A DNA stretch of 64,000 nt from Nocardia takedensis NBRC 100417 (GTDB lineage: Bacteria; Actinomycetota; Actinomycetes; Mycobacteriales; Mycobacteriaceae): contig NZ_BAGG01000093.1 in assembly GCF_000308695.1 (NCBI RefSeq), forward strand, positions 186,001 to 250,000, given 5' to 3'. The translations under genes were made by a program, and so were the position numbers. Shown piece by piece: positions 16,908 to 25,476 of this stretch; within the stretch, counting starts at the first letter, position 1; the number at the start of each line of letters is the position of its first letter. The notes under the pieces were generated by a model. That model searched no databases, was not told the DNA's origin, and saw nothing but the letters and a program-made list of their open reading frames with translations.

Positions 16908-17958
16908 CGATGGCTCCCATCGTGCGTTCCGGGGGGACGAAACCCGCGGCGTCGATGCCGTGCCCCGCCCATTTGTTCCACATCGCCCCGCGCCAGATCT
17001 CGGCGAGTTCGTCGTCGTCGGCGCCCGCACGCATGGCCTCGCGCACGTCGAACTCCTCGTCGCTGAACAGGCACGAGCGCAGCATGCCGTCGGCGGTCAG
17101 GCGGGTGCGGTCGCAGCTGTCGCAGAAGGTGCGGGTGACGGTGGCGATGATGCCGACGGTGGCGGGCCCGCCGTCGACGGCCCAGCGTTCGGCGGGGGCC
17201 GACGGGTCGGGGCGGCCGACCTCGGTGAGCGAGAACCGCGCGCCGAGCACGTCGAGCAGTTCGGCGGCGGTCACCATCTCCGCGCGCGCCCAGCCGTGGT
17301 CGGCGTCGAGCGGCATCTCCTCGATGAAGCGCAGTTCACAGCCCTCGGCCAGGCACCAGGCCAGCAGATCGGCCGCACCGGAGAGGGTTTCGCGCATGAG
17401 CACCGCGTTCACCTTGACCGGCGCGAGCCCGGCCTCGTGCGCGGCGCGAATGCCCGCCAGGACCGAGTCGAGGCGATCGCGGCGGGTGAGGCGGGCGAAG
17501 CGCAGGCGGTCGACGGTGTCGAGGGAGACGTTGACCCGGCCGAGGCCCGCGGCGGCCAGCGCGCGGGCGCGATGGGCCAGCCCGACCCCGTTGGTGGTGA
17601 TGGCCAGCGGTGTCAGCGGCACGCGTTCGTGGCAGCCCGCGATGATCTGTTCCAGTTCGCGGCGCACCAGCGGTTCGCCGCCGGTGAAGCGGACCTCGCG
17701 CACCCCCAACTCGCGGACGGCCAGCGCGACCAACCGGACGATCTCCTCGGCGGTCAGCAGTTCGTGCTTGGGGATCGGCGGCAGACCCTCCTCGGGCATG
17801 CAGTAGGTGCAGCGCAGCGAGCACTTCTCGGTGATCGAGACGCGCAGGTCACGGGCCACGCGCCCGAACCTGTCCACGAGCAGCGGAGTCGCGGGCCGTC
17901 CGTCGAGCGAGGGGCGGCCCGATCGCACGGTGGGAATGCCCATCTCGACCAACGTCAC
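16900..17958 (-). CDS. moaA: GTP 3',8-cyclase MoaA (radical SAM)
   Basis: A 352-residue radical-SAM enzyme that starts molybdenum-cofactor synthesis from GTP. The N-terminal cluster motif CSLRCTYC gives Cys 46, 50 and 53. The C-terminal substrate-side cluster is in CDSCDRTRLTADGMLRSC, and the protein ends in Gly-Gly as active MoaA does. FTGGEPLVR and TTNGVGL are further signatures. The GTG start is supported by CATAAT placed exactly 6 bases upstream, a leaderless arrangement; an internal ATG at 17943 is the alternative. It overlaps moaD downstream and is divergent from moeA. Confidence 0.93.
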   Translation of the reverse strand: MTLVEMGIPTVRSGRPSLDGRPATPLLVDRFGRVARDLRVSITEKCSLRCTYCMPEEGLPPIPKHELLTAEEIVRLVALAVRELGVREVRFTGGEPLVRRELEQIIAGCHERVPLTPLAITTNGVGLAHRARALAAAGLGRVNVSLDTVDRLRFARLTRRDRLDSVLAGIRAAHEAGLAPVKVNAVLMRETLSGAADLLAWCLAEGCELRFIEEMPLDADHGWARAEMVTAAELLDVLGARFSLTEVGRPDPSAPAERWAVDGGPATVGIIATVTRTFCDSCDRTRLTADGMLRSCLFSDEEFDVREAMRAGADDDELAEIWRGAMWNKWAGHGIDAAGFVPPERTMGAIGG

Positions 17959-17964
17959 CCCCCC

Positions 17965-17970
17965 ATTATG
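17965..17970 (-). promoter_or_regulatory. -10 box of moaA, probable leaderless transcript
   Basis: CATAAT (minus strand) lies 6 bases from the GTG start codon, with six G residues between. Only one base differs from the consensus TATAAT. Confidence 0.5.
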
Positions 17971-18096
17971 ACCATGCCACCCCCGTCCGCCGTGGGCACG
18001 CCGCGCCATTGGCGGGTCGGCGATCCTCACGAACGCGCATGTCAGGCGGTGAGTTATCGGTGGGCGACACGGTGCGGGGCGCGGCGATCGGGCGGA

Positions 18097-18102
18097 TAGG
18101 CT
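18097..18102 (+). promoter_or_regulatory. -10 box of moeA, probable leaderless transcript
   Basis: TAGGCT ends 7 bases before the moeA ATG, and no ribosome-binding site is present. This mirrors the moaA promoter on the other strand. Confidence 0.5.
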
Positions 18103-18109
18103 GGCCGTT

Positions 18110-19315
18110 ATGACTTCCCGGCCCGCCCGCGCCTCGGCACGGTCCGTCGATGAGTATCGCGCCGTCATCGACGGACTGCTGACACCGCTGGCGGACCGAC
18201 CGGTCGAATCGGTTCCGGTGCCCGAGGCCCTGGGCCGCCTGCTCGCCGCCGACACCCGCGCGCCGGTCGACCTGCCGGTGTTCCGCAATTCGGCCATGGA
18301 CGGCTACGCCGTGCGCGCCGACTCGGTGGTGGTGGCGCCGGTCACGCTGCCGGTGCGCGGAGTGGTCGCGGCGGGCGATCCCGGACTCGAGCCCCTCGCG
18401 CGGGGCACGGCGGTCAAGGTCATGACCGGTGCGCCGCTGCCCCCGGGCGCGGACTGCGTGATCCCCGTCGAGGACACCGACGGCGACGACGCCGCCGTGA
18501 CGGTGCGGCGCGGGCGCACGGCGGGCGAATTCGTCCGGGAACCGGGCACCGACGTGCGGGCGGGCGACCGACTCGTGGCCGCGGGCACGCTGCTCGCGCC
18601 CCGGCACATCGCCGCGCTGGCCGCGGTCGGACTCGCCCAGGTCGACGTGCGCGTCACGGTCCGCGCGGCCGTGCTCAGCACGGGTGACGAACTCGTGCCC
18701 GCTGGTCAGCCCCTGCGCCCCGGCCAGATCTACAACTCCAACGGGATCGCGCTGGCCGCCGCGCTGCGGGCCGACGGCGTCACCGTCGTCTCGGTCGCGC
18801 ACAGTTCCGACGACCCGGCCGTCTTCGGCGAACTGCTCTCCGCCGCAACGCGATCCGCCGATCTGGTGCTCACCACCGGCGGGGTGTCGCAGGGCGATTT
18901 CGAGGTCGTCAAGGAGGTGCTGGGCGCGCGCGGCGGCACTTTCGGCTCGGTGGCGATGCAGCCCGGCGGACCGCAGGGGCTGACGGTGCTCGACGGAGTG
19001 CCGGTGCTCAGTTTCCCGGGCAATCCGGTGAGCACGATGGTCTCCTACGAGGTCTTCGCCCGCCCCGTCCTGCGCGCGCTGGCCGGTCTGCCGCCGGTGC
19101 CCGAGTACGACACCGTGCTGACCGAGCCCATCCGCTCGCCCGCCGGACGCCGCCAATTCCTGCGCGGACGGCGCACCCCCGCGGGCGTGGAATCGGTGTC
19201 GGGGCCGGGTTCGCACCTGGTCGCCGGGATGGCCGCGGCCGACCTGCTCATCGACGTGCCCGCCGAAGCCACCGAGCTGCCCGCGGGCGCGCCGGTGCGC
19301 GTGCGGGAGCTGTGA
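18110..19315 (+). CDS. moeA: Molybdopterin molybdenumtransferase MoeA
   Basis: A 401-residue enzyme that inserts molybdate into adenylylated molybdopterin. The family blocks are in order: PVFRNSAMDGYAVRA, VMTGAPLPPGADCVIPVED, VLSTGDELV, IYNSNG, LTTGGVSQGDFEVVKEVL, QPGGPQG and LSFPGNPVSTMVSYEVF. The start fits a -10 box placed 7 bases upstream. It is followed after 43 bases by the moaC-mog fusion, so the plus-strand set moeA-moaC/mog-moaE forms one operon divergent from moaA-moaD. Confidence 0.94.
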   Translation: MTSRPARASARSVDEYRAVIDGLLTPLADRPVESVPVPEALGRLLAADTRAPVDLPVFRNSAMDGYAVRADSVVVAPVTLPVRGVVAAGDPGLEPLARGTAVKVMTGAPLPPGADCVIPVEDTDGDDAAVTVRRGRTAGEFVREPGTDVRAGDRLVAAGTLLAPRHIAALAAVGLAQVDVRVTVRAAVLSTGDELVPAGQPLRPGQIYNSNGIALAAALRADGVTVVSVAHSSDDPAVFGELLSAATRSADLVLTTGGVSQGDFEVVKEVLGARGGTFGSVAMQPGGPQGLTVLDGVPVLSFPGNPVSTMVSYEVFARPVLRALAGLPPVPEYDTVLTEPIRSPAGRRQFLRGRRTPAGVESVSGPGSHLVAGMAAADLLIDVPAEATELPAGAPVRVREL

Positions 19316-19358
19316 GAGGCTTCGCGCCGGATCGTCGAATTGTGCCAGGGTGGAAGAT

Positions 19359-20504
19359 ATGAGTGAGTTGTCGCATGTCGACGGCGAGGGCCGAGCCCGC
19401 ATGGTCGATGTGAGCACCAAAGCCGAGACCGCGCGGATCGCGGTCGCCGCGGGGGAACTGCGGACCACGGCCCGGGTGATCGCCTTGGTCCGCGCCGAGG
19501 ACATGCCCAAGGCCGATGTCCTGTCCACCGCCAGGATCGCCGGGATCACCGGCGCGAAGAAGACCTCCGAACTGATTCCGCTGTGCCACCAATTGGCACT
19601 GTCCTCGGTCAAGATCGAATTCGGTTTCACCGAGGACACCATCACCATCGAGGCGACCGCGAAGACCAAAGGCCCGACCGGCGTCGAGATGGAGGCGCTG
19701 ACCGCCGTGGCGGTGGCAGGCTTGACCCTGCACGACATGGTCAAGGCCGTCGATCCGACGGCGACGATGAACAACGTGCGGTTGCTGGCCAAGGAAGGCG
19801 GCAAGCACGGGCACTGGGAACGGCCGGTGCCGGAGCCCGCCTCGGCCGTGGACGAGATCGTCGGGGTCCCGACGGCCGAATTCCTCGACACCGCCGGTCT
19901 CGACACCGCCCCGGGCGACGTCGCGGCCCCCAGCGCGAACCCTGTCCCGAACGACGACGCGGCCGGCGCGGACCTGGACGACGAGGAGATCCGCGCGGGC
20001 GAGGACTACCCCGAGGACGCACCGCTCCGCACCGCGGCCGTAGTCGTCGCCTCGACCGGCGCCGCGGCGGGCACCCGCGCGGACACCACCGGCCCGACCC
20101 TGGTGGAATGGCTTGCCGGACTGGGTTTCTCGGTGCGCGGACCGCTGGTCTACGCCGATGCCGACATCGCGATCGGCCTGGCCGACGCCCTGCACCTGTC
20201 GCCGTCGCTGGTCGTCACGACCGGCGGCACGGGCGCGTCGCCGACCGACGCCACCCCGGAAGCCACCTTGGCCGTGCTGGACCGCGAACTGCCCGGCGTG
20301 GCCGAGGCGATCCGGCAGCGCGGCACGGCGAAGTTCCCGCTGGCCGCGCTCAGCCGCGGAGTCGCGGGGTTGGCCGGACGGTCGGTGGTGGTCAATCTTC
20401 CCGGATCGCCGGGCGGCGTCGCCGACGGAACGGCGGTGTTGGAACCGCTGCTCGATCACTTGATCGCGCAGGTGGCCGGAGGCGGAACGCATGACCATTC
20501 GTGA
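19359..20504 (+). CDS. MoaC-MogA/MoaB fusion protein
   Basis: One 381-residue chain joins two molybdenum-cofactor enzymes. Residues 1-155 are MoaC, cyclic pyranopterin monophosphate synthase, with MVDVSTKAETARIA, KKTSELIPLCHQLALSSVKI and GPTGVEMEALTAVAVAGLTL. An acidic, Pro/Ala-rich linker follows to about 225. The rest is the MogA/MoaB adenylyltransferase fold with VVTTGGTGASPTDATPEA and VVNLPGSPGGVADG. The ATG at 19359 has AGGGTGG upstream; a GTG 9 bases earlier is possible. It overlaps moaE by 14 bases. Confidence 0.92.
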   Translation: MSELSHVDGEGRARMVDVSTKAETARIAVAAGELRTTARVIALVRAEDMPKADVLSTARIAGITGAKKTSELIPLCHQLALSSVKIEFGFTEDTITIEATAKTKGPTGVEMEALTAVAVAGLTLHDMVKAVDPTATMNNVRLLAKEGGKHGHWERPVPEPASAVDEIVGVPTAEFLDTAGLDTAPGDVAAPSANPVPNDDAAGADLDDEEIRAGEDYPEDAPLRTAAVVVASTGAAAGTRADTTGPTLVEWLAGLGFSVRGPLVYADADIAIGLADALHLSPSLVVTTGGTGASPTDATPEATLAVLDRELPGVAEAIRQRGTAKFPLAALSRGVAGLAGRSVVVNLPGSPGGVADGTAVLEPLLDHLIAQVAGGGTHDHS

Positions 20505-20931
20505 GGACGCGCTGGTGCGCGTCGCCCGGATCAGCGATCGGGCGCTGGACCCGACCGAAGTCGAGTCGGCGGTCAGCGGCCCCGAACACGGCGCGGTGGT
20601 GGTGTTCACCGGCAAGGTGCGCGACCACGACGGCGGCCAGGCGGTCAGCGCCCTGGAGTACTCCGCGCACCCGGAGGCCGAGCGGTTCCTGCGCACCTGC
20701 TGCGAGCAGGTCGCGGCGACGTCGCGACTGCCGGTGGCGGCCGTGCACCGGGTGGGTCCGCTGACCATCGGGGATCTGGCGATCGTGGTCGCGGTCGCCG
20801 CCCCGCACCGAGCCGAGGCTTTCCGCGTTTGCGCGGAATTGGTGGATCGCATCAAACTGGAGGTGCCGATCTGGAAACGTCAGCAATTCACCGATGGATT
20901 GTCCGAATGGGTCAATGCGTGTGGTCATTGA
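20491..20931 (+). CDS. moaE: Molybdopterin synthase large subunit MoaE
   Basis: A 146-residue catalytic subunit that, with thiocarboxylated MoaD, makes molybdopterin. GAVVVFTGKVRDHDGG is the family signature, and the C-terminal KLEVPIWKRQQFTDG carries the lysines of the active site. The start lies within the end of the moaC-mog gene, so the two are coupled. Confidence 0.94.
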   Translation: MTIREDALVRVARISDRALDPTEVESAVSGPEHGAVVVFTGKVRDHDGGQAVSALEYSAHPEAERFLRTCCEQVAATSRLPVAAVHRVGPLTIGDLAIVVAVAAPHRAEAFRVCAELVDRIKLEVPIWKRQQFTDGLSEWVNACGH

Positions 20932-21023
20932 CCATTCCGTGACGTGATTCCGGTGCCGGATCGATACGGTCGGGCTAGCGTTGCCGCCCGAGGTGTTCGT
21001 CCGGTCGTGCCGCAGGAGGACGC

Positions 21024-22031
21024 GTGGGAACCGATCAAATATCGCTGCACCGCTTCGTGATCTCGCAACTCAGCGCGGCCGGACTGGATCGGGAGAAGTT
21101 GATCCGGGAAACGGGTCTACCCGAGTGGACGTTGGCCGACGGCGAGGTGCACCTGCCGTCGCAGACCTTCTCCCGACTGTGGGAACTGGGCGAACACGGA
21201 CTCAACGATCCCAACGTCGCCCTCGAGGTGGCCCGGCGCTACGAACTGCCCAGCCTCGGCCTCTACGACTACCTGTTCTCCACCGCGCCCACCGTCGGGG
21301 CCGGTCTGGCGACTTGCGGTCCCTATGTCGCGGCGGTCACCACCAACCACCGCTTCGACCTGATCGCGGACAACGAGCGCGAGACCAGCCTCTACCTGGA
21401 GATGATCGACGGCGAGGGCCGCGGCCGCGACATGACCCAACTGTGGGGCCTGTCGGCGGTGCTGAGCCGGGCACGCCGCGCGCTGGACGGCCCGTTCGCG
21501 CCGGTGCGGGTCTCGCTGCGCCAGCGCGCGCCGCAGCGCTGGGACACCTTCGCCGAGGTCTTCGGGACGACCGATATCGAATTCGAGGCGGACAAGGACG
21601 CGATGACCTTCCGCGGCGAGGATATGGACCGCCCGCTGCGCACCGCCGATCCGGTGCTGGCCGTCGTCCTGCGTCCGCTGGCCGACGCGCTGCCCCCGCC
21701 CCCGCCGCTGGCGGGCGCCTGGCCCAAACGGGTCGCCGACGCGCTGGCCGAGGCCCTCGACGACGGCGACGCCGGTCTCGATCAGGTCGCGCGCCGCTTG
21801 GCGACCAGTCCGCGCACCTTGCAACGCCGGTTGATGGAGGCCGGGACCACCTGGCGCAAAGAACTCGACCGGGCCCGCGACGTCAAATTGCGGCAGGCCA
21901 CCCTCGCGGGTCCGCTGAGCCGGGCGCGCCAAGCGCGTCTGCTCGGCTATTCCGACGCGGGTGCGGTGCGACGCGCGGCACGTCGTTGGGCCGCGGCCGA
22001 CCCCGCCGGGCACGCCGAACATCACCACTGA
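21024..22031 (+). CDS. AraC family transcriptional regulator
   Basis: A 335-residue regulator of the arabinose-binding-domain (DUF/OruR-like) type. The first ~210 residues form the ligand domain, and the C-terminal helix-turn-helix is at about 250-320 (LDQVARRLATSPRTLQRRLMEAGTTW and SRARQARLLGYSDAGAVRRA). The GTG start is preceded by GCAGGAGGA. A -10-like TAGCGT lies at 20976. The C-terminus ends in EHHH. No obvious target gene adjoins it; the moaE gene upstream and a small minus-strand gene downstream are unrelated in theme. Confidence 0.85.
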   Translation: MGTDQISLHRFVISQLSAAGLDREKLIRETGLPEWTLADGEVHLPSQTFSRLWELGEHGLNDPNVALEVARRYELPSLGLYDYLFSTAPTVGAGLATCGPYVAAVTTNHRFDLIADNERETSLYLEMIDGEGRGRDMTQLWGLSAVLSRARRALDGPFAPVRVSLRQRAPQRWDTFAEVFGTTDIEFEADKDAMTFRGEDMDRPLRTADPVLAVVLRPLADALPPPPPLAGAWPKRVADALAEALDDGDAGLDQVARRLATSPRTLQRRLMEAGTTWRKELDRARDVKLRQATLAGPLSRARQARLLGYSDAGAVRRAARRWAAADPAGHAEHHH

Positions 22032-22054
22032 CGGCACCCCGGAAGCGAACCCCC

Positions 22055-22246
22055 TCAGACCCGTAGGAACGTGGCGGCGATCCGCCAGAAGGTCGCGTCC
22101 TCGATCGTGCGAAAATCCCAGCTGTCGGCGATGTCGCGGGTCGCGGCGACGATGGCCGGAACGTCGAAATCCTCGCGCGTCGCGGTTCCCTTGGCCTCGA
22201 GAGCGGCGATGACATACGCCGTCGCGCTCTCACAGGTTTCGGTCAC
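22055..22246 (-). CDS. Small hypothetical protein, 63 residues
   Basis: Not recognised. The protein is acidic to neutral and helical, with TATREDFDVPAIVAATRDIAD and a C-terminal TFWRIAATFLRV. The GTG start at 22246 has GGGAGA 8 bases upstream; the frame continues upstream without a better start. It lacks a signal peptide and membrane segment. It sits between convergent araC and the COG0523 gene. Confidence 0.5.
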   Translation of the reverse strand: MTETCESATAYVIAALEAKGTATREDFDVPAIVAATRDIADSWDFRTIEDATFWRIAATFLRV

Positions 22247-22390
22247 GGCTTTCTCCCATCGGTCACAGAACTGAACAGCGAATTCGGTTCTCGGGCCCCG
22301 ACCCGGCGGCGCGCCTGCGCGACGGCTCCGATGTGGGCGTCGGCGCGGCGGACCTGATGTCAGTCTTGTTGTCCGGTCGCGGCCGGCAAA

Positions 22391-22415
22391 GCGCCGAACG
22401 CGCCGGCTTCGGCGC
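22391..22415. repeat. Small hairpin between two minus-strand genes
   Basis: GCGCCGAA and TTCGGCGC form an 8-bp stem with a 9-base loop. It lies downstream of the COG0523 gene (minus strand) and could help termination; it has no U tract. Confidence 0.35.
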
Positions 22416-22469
22416 AAACGCGCCAATCCCGCCGAATGGACACGGTGAGGTCACGACGCGCGGGATCCG

Positions 22470-23501
22470 CTAGTGCGGCGTGTACCGCCAGACGCCCAGC
22501 ATCGCAGCGGATTCCAGCGGGCGCTCGCCCGTGTGCACCGTTTCGCCCAGTCGCGCCGTCGCCTTGTCCTCGGCCATTCCCGCGCCGATGAGAACCAGGC
22601 TGCTGACCCGCTGTTCGCCGCGCCCCCACGGACCGGGTTCGAAGACGATGTGGCGGCCGACCAGGTGCACGACGAAGCGCCGACGTTCCTCGGCGACGTC
22701 GAAGGCGACAACGCCTTTGGCGCGGAACAGGCCGTCGGGCGGGTCTTCGAGGAATTCCACGAAGCGGCGCGGATCGAGCGGCTCGGCGCTGGTGAACGAG
22801 ACGCTGGTGTACTCGTCGTGCAGATGGGCGTGGTCTTCGTCGCCGCTGTCGTGGTCGTGCAGCAGGTCCTCGAAGCTCAACTGTTCGGCGACGGTACTCG
22901 ACGCGCGGGTCGGCGGATCGAACAGCAGGCCCGGGTCGACGCGCCCGAAACTGGTGGCGTAGACGGGCACTTGGCCGATCTCGGCGGCGAGTCCGGCACG
23001 CAGATCCGCCAGCTCCGCGGGCGGCAGCCGGTCGGCTTTGTTGAGCACCACCAGATCCGCCAGGCGCAGATGGCCGCCGAGTTCGGGATGACGGGCGCGA
23101 CTGGCCGGGAACTGTTCGGCGTCCACCACTTCCACCAGACCGCCGTAGCGGAGGCGCGGATTGTCGCTGGCGAGCACCATCCTGATCAGATTGCGCGGTT
23201 CGGCCAGTCCGCTGGCCTCCACCACGATGACGTCGATGCGGGCCTTGGGCTGGGCCAGCCGCTCGAACAGGTCGTCGAGTTCGTTGACGTCGACCGCGCA
23301 GCACACGCACCCGTTGCTCAGCGAGACCGTCGCGTCGACTTGGCCCGCCACCAGCATCGCGTCGATGTTGACGGCGCCGAAGTCGTTGACCACCACCCCG
23401 ATCCGGGTGCCGCGGTTGTCGCGCAGCAGGTGGTTGAGCAAGGTCGTCTTCCCCGAACCGAGGAAGCCGGCCACGATCAGCACGGGAATCTGCTCGGACA
23501 C
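22470..23501 (-). CDS. COG0523/CobW-family GTP-binding metallochaperone
   Basis: A 343-residue G3E GTPase. The P-loop GFLGSGKTT is at 12-20, the metal-binding CxCC at Cys 65, 67 and 68 (NGCVCC), and NKAD is the base-recognition motif. A His/Asp-rich loop HDHDSGDEDHAHLHDE precedes the C-terminal CobW_C domain, as in zinc-handling members. The role is delivery of a metal, most likely zinc, to a client enzyme; cobalamin synthesis is less likely because no cob genes are nearby. The GTG start has AGGGTGG upstream and lies only 17 bases past a strong terminator. Confidence 0.88.
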   Translation of the reverse strand: MSEQIPVLIVAGFLGSGKTTLLNHLLRDNRGTRIGVVVNDFGAVNIDAMLVAGQVDATVSLSNGCVCCAVDVNELDDLFERLAQPKARIDVIVVEASGLAEPRNLIRMVLASDNPRLRYGGLVEVVDAEQFPASRARHPELGGHLRLADLVVLNKADRLPPAELADLRAGLAAEIGQVPVYATSFGRVDPGLLFDPPTRASSTVAEQLSFEDLLHDHDSGDEDHAHLHDEYTSVSFTSAEPLDPRRFVEFLEDPPDGLFRAKGVVAFDVAEERRRFVVHLVGRHIVFEPGPWGRGEQRVSSLVLIGAGMAEDKATARLGETVHTGERPLESAAMLGVWRYTPH

Positions 23502-23518
23502 GCCGACCACCCTAACGG

Positions 23519-23554
23519 GCGGAGCCGGACACCCGAGGGGGTGTCCGGCTCCGC
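23519..23554 (-). terminator. 16-bp perfect hairpin after the amidase gene
   Basis: GCGGAGCCGGACACCC pairs perfectly with its complement across a 4-base loop. It lies 21 bases after the amidase stop and 17 bases before the COG0523 start, so it probably ends or attenuates the amidase transcript. Confidence 0.75.
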
Positions 23555-23575
23555 GCGCCCGGGCGGGGAGGCGAC

Positions 23576-24661
23576 CTATTCCTTCGGCCCGAGCACGGCT
23601 CCGGCCAGGGTGTAGGCCAGGTTGATCAGTTCCGCGGAGATCGCGTCCTCGCCCAGGCCCAATGCCTTGGCCAGCGGCAGCAGCAGATCGCCGATGGTCG
23701 CGAGCAGGGCCGGGTCGGCCGTGCCCGGTGTGTCGGTCCCCGGCGTGGCCTGCTTGCCGGGGGCGGTGCGGAACTGGCTCGGGGTACCCGCGCCGGGGGT
23801 CGTGGCACCGGGGGTCGCAGCCTGCGGTGCGGCGGCGGGCGAGTCCTGGGCCGACCCGGAGGCCGCCGGATTCGCGGTCAGCAGGTAGCCGACCACACCG
23901 GTGGTGAGGGCGATCGCGTGCCGTAGTTGACCGTCCGGGGATTCCAGGACCGCGGCGTCGGCGGGATCGGTGCCGTTGCCCATCTCCAGGAAGACGTTGG
24001 GTACCCGGGTCAGGGCCGGGCCCGCGATGTCGTTCCTGGTCTGCAAGCCGTCCTGGACGCCCGCGTAGTTCGCGGAGTGGAAACCGGCCTGCACGTAGGC
24101 GTCGCGCACCGCGCGGGTCGCGGCCAGGCCGGCACCGGACTGCACCCGGTCGGCTTCGGCGTCGGGGATCGGCAGTTGCGGCACGATCAGGTGGAAGCCG
24201 TTCGAGCCGGCGGGCGCGCCGTCGGCGTGGATGCTGACCGCGACGGCCGCGCCCGAGGCGTTGGCGGCGGCGGCCCGCTCGTTCACGCAGCCGCCCCAGC
24301 CGTTGTCGTCCTGGCGGCTGAGCACGACGCGCGCGCCGAGGCTCTCCAGCGAGGATTTGACGAGTTGGGCGACGTTCCAGGTGATCGTGTGCTCGGGGAT
24401 GCCGTTGAGGGTGGTCATCCCGGTGGTCTGGCAGTCCTTGGTGCCGCCGCGGCCGTTGTCGACCTGGCGGGCCAAGTTCTCCCCGTGGCCGGAGCCCTGG
24501 TGGCCGGGGTCGAGGAAGATCGTCCGTCCGGCGAGTTTGGTGGACATGTCCGGCGCGGCCGGGTCGGCGTGCGCGGCGGCGGGCAGGACCGCGGACGCGG
24601 CGACCACGACCGCGGCGGTGACGGCGGCGCGCAGGCCGGTCTTGATACTGGTTGTCTTCAT
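23576..24661 (-). CDS. Secreted N-acetylmuramoyl-L-alanine amidase (Amidase_3, Rv3717-like)
   Basis: A 361-residue exported zinc enzyme that cuts the peptide from peptidoglycan glycan chains. A signal peptide runs from KTTSIKTGLRAAV to AAAHA (about 1-32). Zinc ligands are in DPGHQG, in IPEH and in SIHADG, and the catalytic glutamate is in FLEMGN. The fold is about 35-240, followed by a Pro/Ala/Thr-rich linker and a hydrophobic C-terminal segment. The ATG at 24661 has no ribosome site. A GTG at 24691 with GGAAGG upstream would add 10 residues and is a real alternative start. Confidence 0.88.
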   Translation of the reverse strand: MKTTSIKTGLRAAVTAAVVVAASAVLPAAAHADPAAPDMSTKLAGRTIFLDPGHQGSGHGENLARQVDNGRGGTKDCQTTGMTTLNGIPEHTITWNVAQLVKSSLESLGARVVLSRQDDNGWGGCVNERAAAANASGAAVAVSIHADGAPAGSNGFHLIVPQLPIPDAEADRVQSGAGLAATRAVRDAYVQAGFHSANYAGVQDGLQTRNDIAGPALTRVPNVFLEMGNGTDPADAAVLESPDGQLRHAIALTTGVVGYLLTANPAASGSAQDSPAAAPQAATPGATTPGAGTPSQFRTAPGKQATPGTDTPGTADPALLATIGDLLLPLAKALGLGEDAISAELINLAYTLAGAVLGPKE

Positions 24662-24691
24662 GTGCGGTGTCGGCGCCCCGGAACGGAGCAC

Positions 24692-25048
24692 CCCTCCCTT
24701 CCCATAAGTAACACCAGACCCAGAAGTCGACTTTCGCAACAGGCGGACTCGTGTGCAAGCCGCGTGATCGAACCGTTAGTGCACTGAAACGCAGGTCGCG
24801 CCCGATCGGGCGCCCGTCGGAGGCTCCGGGGCGGCCGGAGCGACATCCGAGGGAAGGATAGACGCCGTCACCGTCCGCCGTCCCGCTTTTACCCCAACGC
24901 GCTTTCGGCTTCAATGTGACGAACATCTCTGATTCACCAGCGACGGGCACGTCGGCTCTGGTAGACACAGCCGCACGGAGAACGTGATCTCCCCCGGTCA
25001 CCGCACGGTCGGCGACCGATCGCAACGGCGCGAGGAGAGGACCACGGT
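24692..25048. other. Divergent intergenic region, amidase and exported protein
   Basis: No gene is supported here. The region must contain promoters in both directions. A small hairpin CGCCCGATCGGGCG is visible near 24800. No clear -35/-10 pair or operator was recognised. Confidence 0.5.
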
Positions 25049-25438
25049 ATGCGCGCGGTCGAATTCGCAGCCGCGGCGGCCATCGCCGCCGCGCTCACCC
25101 TGCCCGGTACCGGACCCGCGGCGGCCGCACCCGCCACCGCCATACCCGGCGACGGCGTCTATCTGGTCGGCATCGACATCCAGCCCGGATGGTACGAATC
25201 CGCGGGAACGCCCGACCCGGCGAACGGGTGCGACTACCGACGGCTGTGGAAAGTCGAGGGCGACAACACCGACATGAACTACATCATCGGCAACGACTTC
25301 ACCCGCGCGAGCCCGGTCCGCGCGCAGATCGACCCGACCGACGTCGCCTTCCGCACCGTCGGCTGCGGGTCGTGGCGGATGATCCCGGCGCCGCCGCCCA
25401 CCCCGCTGTTCCAACTCTGGCTGCCGCCCGCCCGCTGA
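25049..25438 (+). CDS. Small secreted protein, unknown function
   Basis: A 129-residue exported protein. A signal peptide ends near AAAAPA (about residue 29). The mature part has GDGVYLVGIDIQPGWYESAG, a pattern repeated in many actinobacterial secreted proteins of unknown role, then two cysteines (in NGCDYRR and VGCGSW) likely to form a disulfide. The ATG follows a GAGAGGACCAC ribosome site. It is divergent from the amidase gene. No enzymatic motif is visible. Confidence 0.75.
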   Translation: MRAVEFAAAAAIAAALTLPGTGPAAAAPATAIPGDGVYLVGIDIQPGWYESAGTPDPANGCDYRRLWKVEGDNTDMNYIIGNDFTRASPVRAQIDPTDVAFRTVGCGSWRMIPAPPPTPLFQLWLPPAR

Positions 25439-25464
25439 CCGTTCACCCCGCGCCCGCCGCTCGC

Positions 25465-25470
25465 TAGGGT
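25465..25470 (+). promoter_or_regulatory. -10 box of the SDR gene at 25477, probable leaderless transcript
   Basis: TAGGGT ends 6 bases before the ATG, and no ribosome-binding site is present. Confidence 0.45.
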
Positions 25471-25476
25471 CGGCCC

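Noticed and set aside
24662..24691. GTG at 24691 as start of the amidase
   Set aside because: Its ribosome site is better than that of the ATG at 24661, but the ATG gives a canonical signal peptide; kept only as an alternative.
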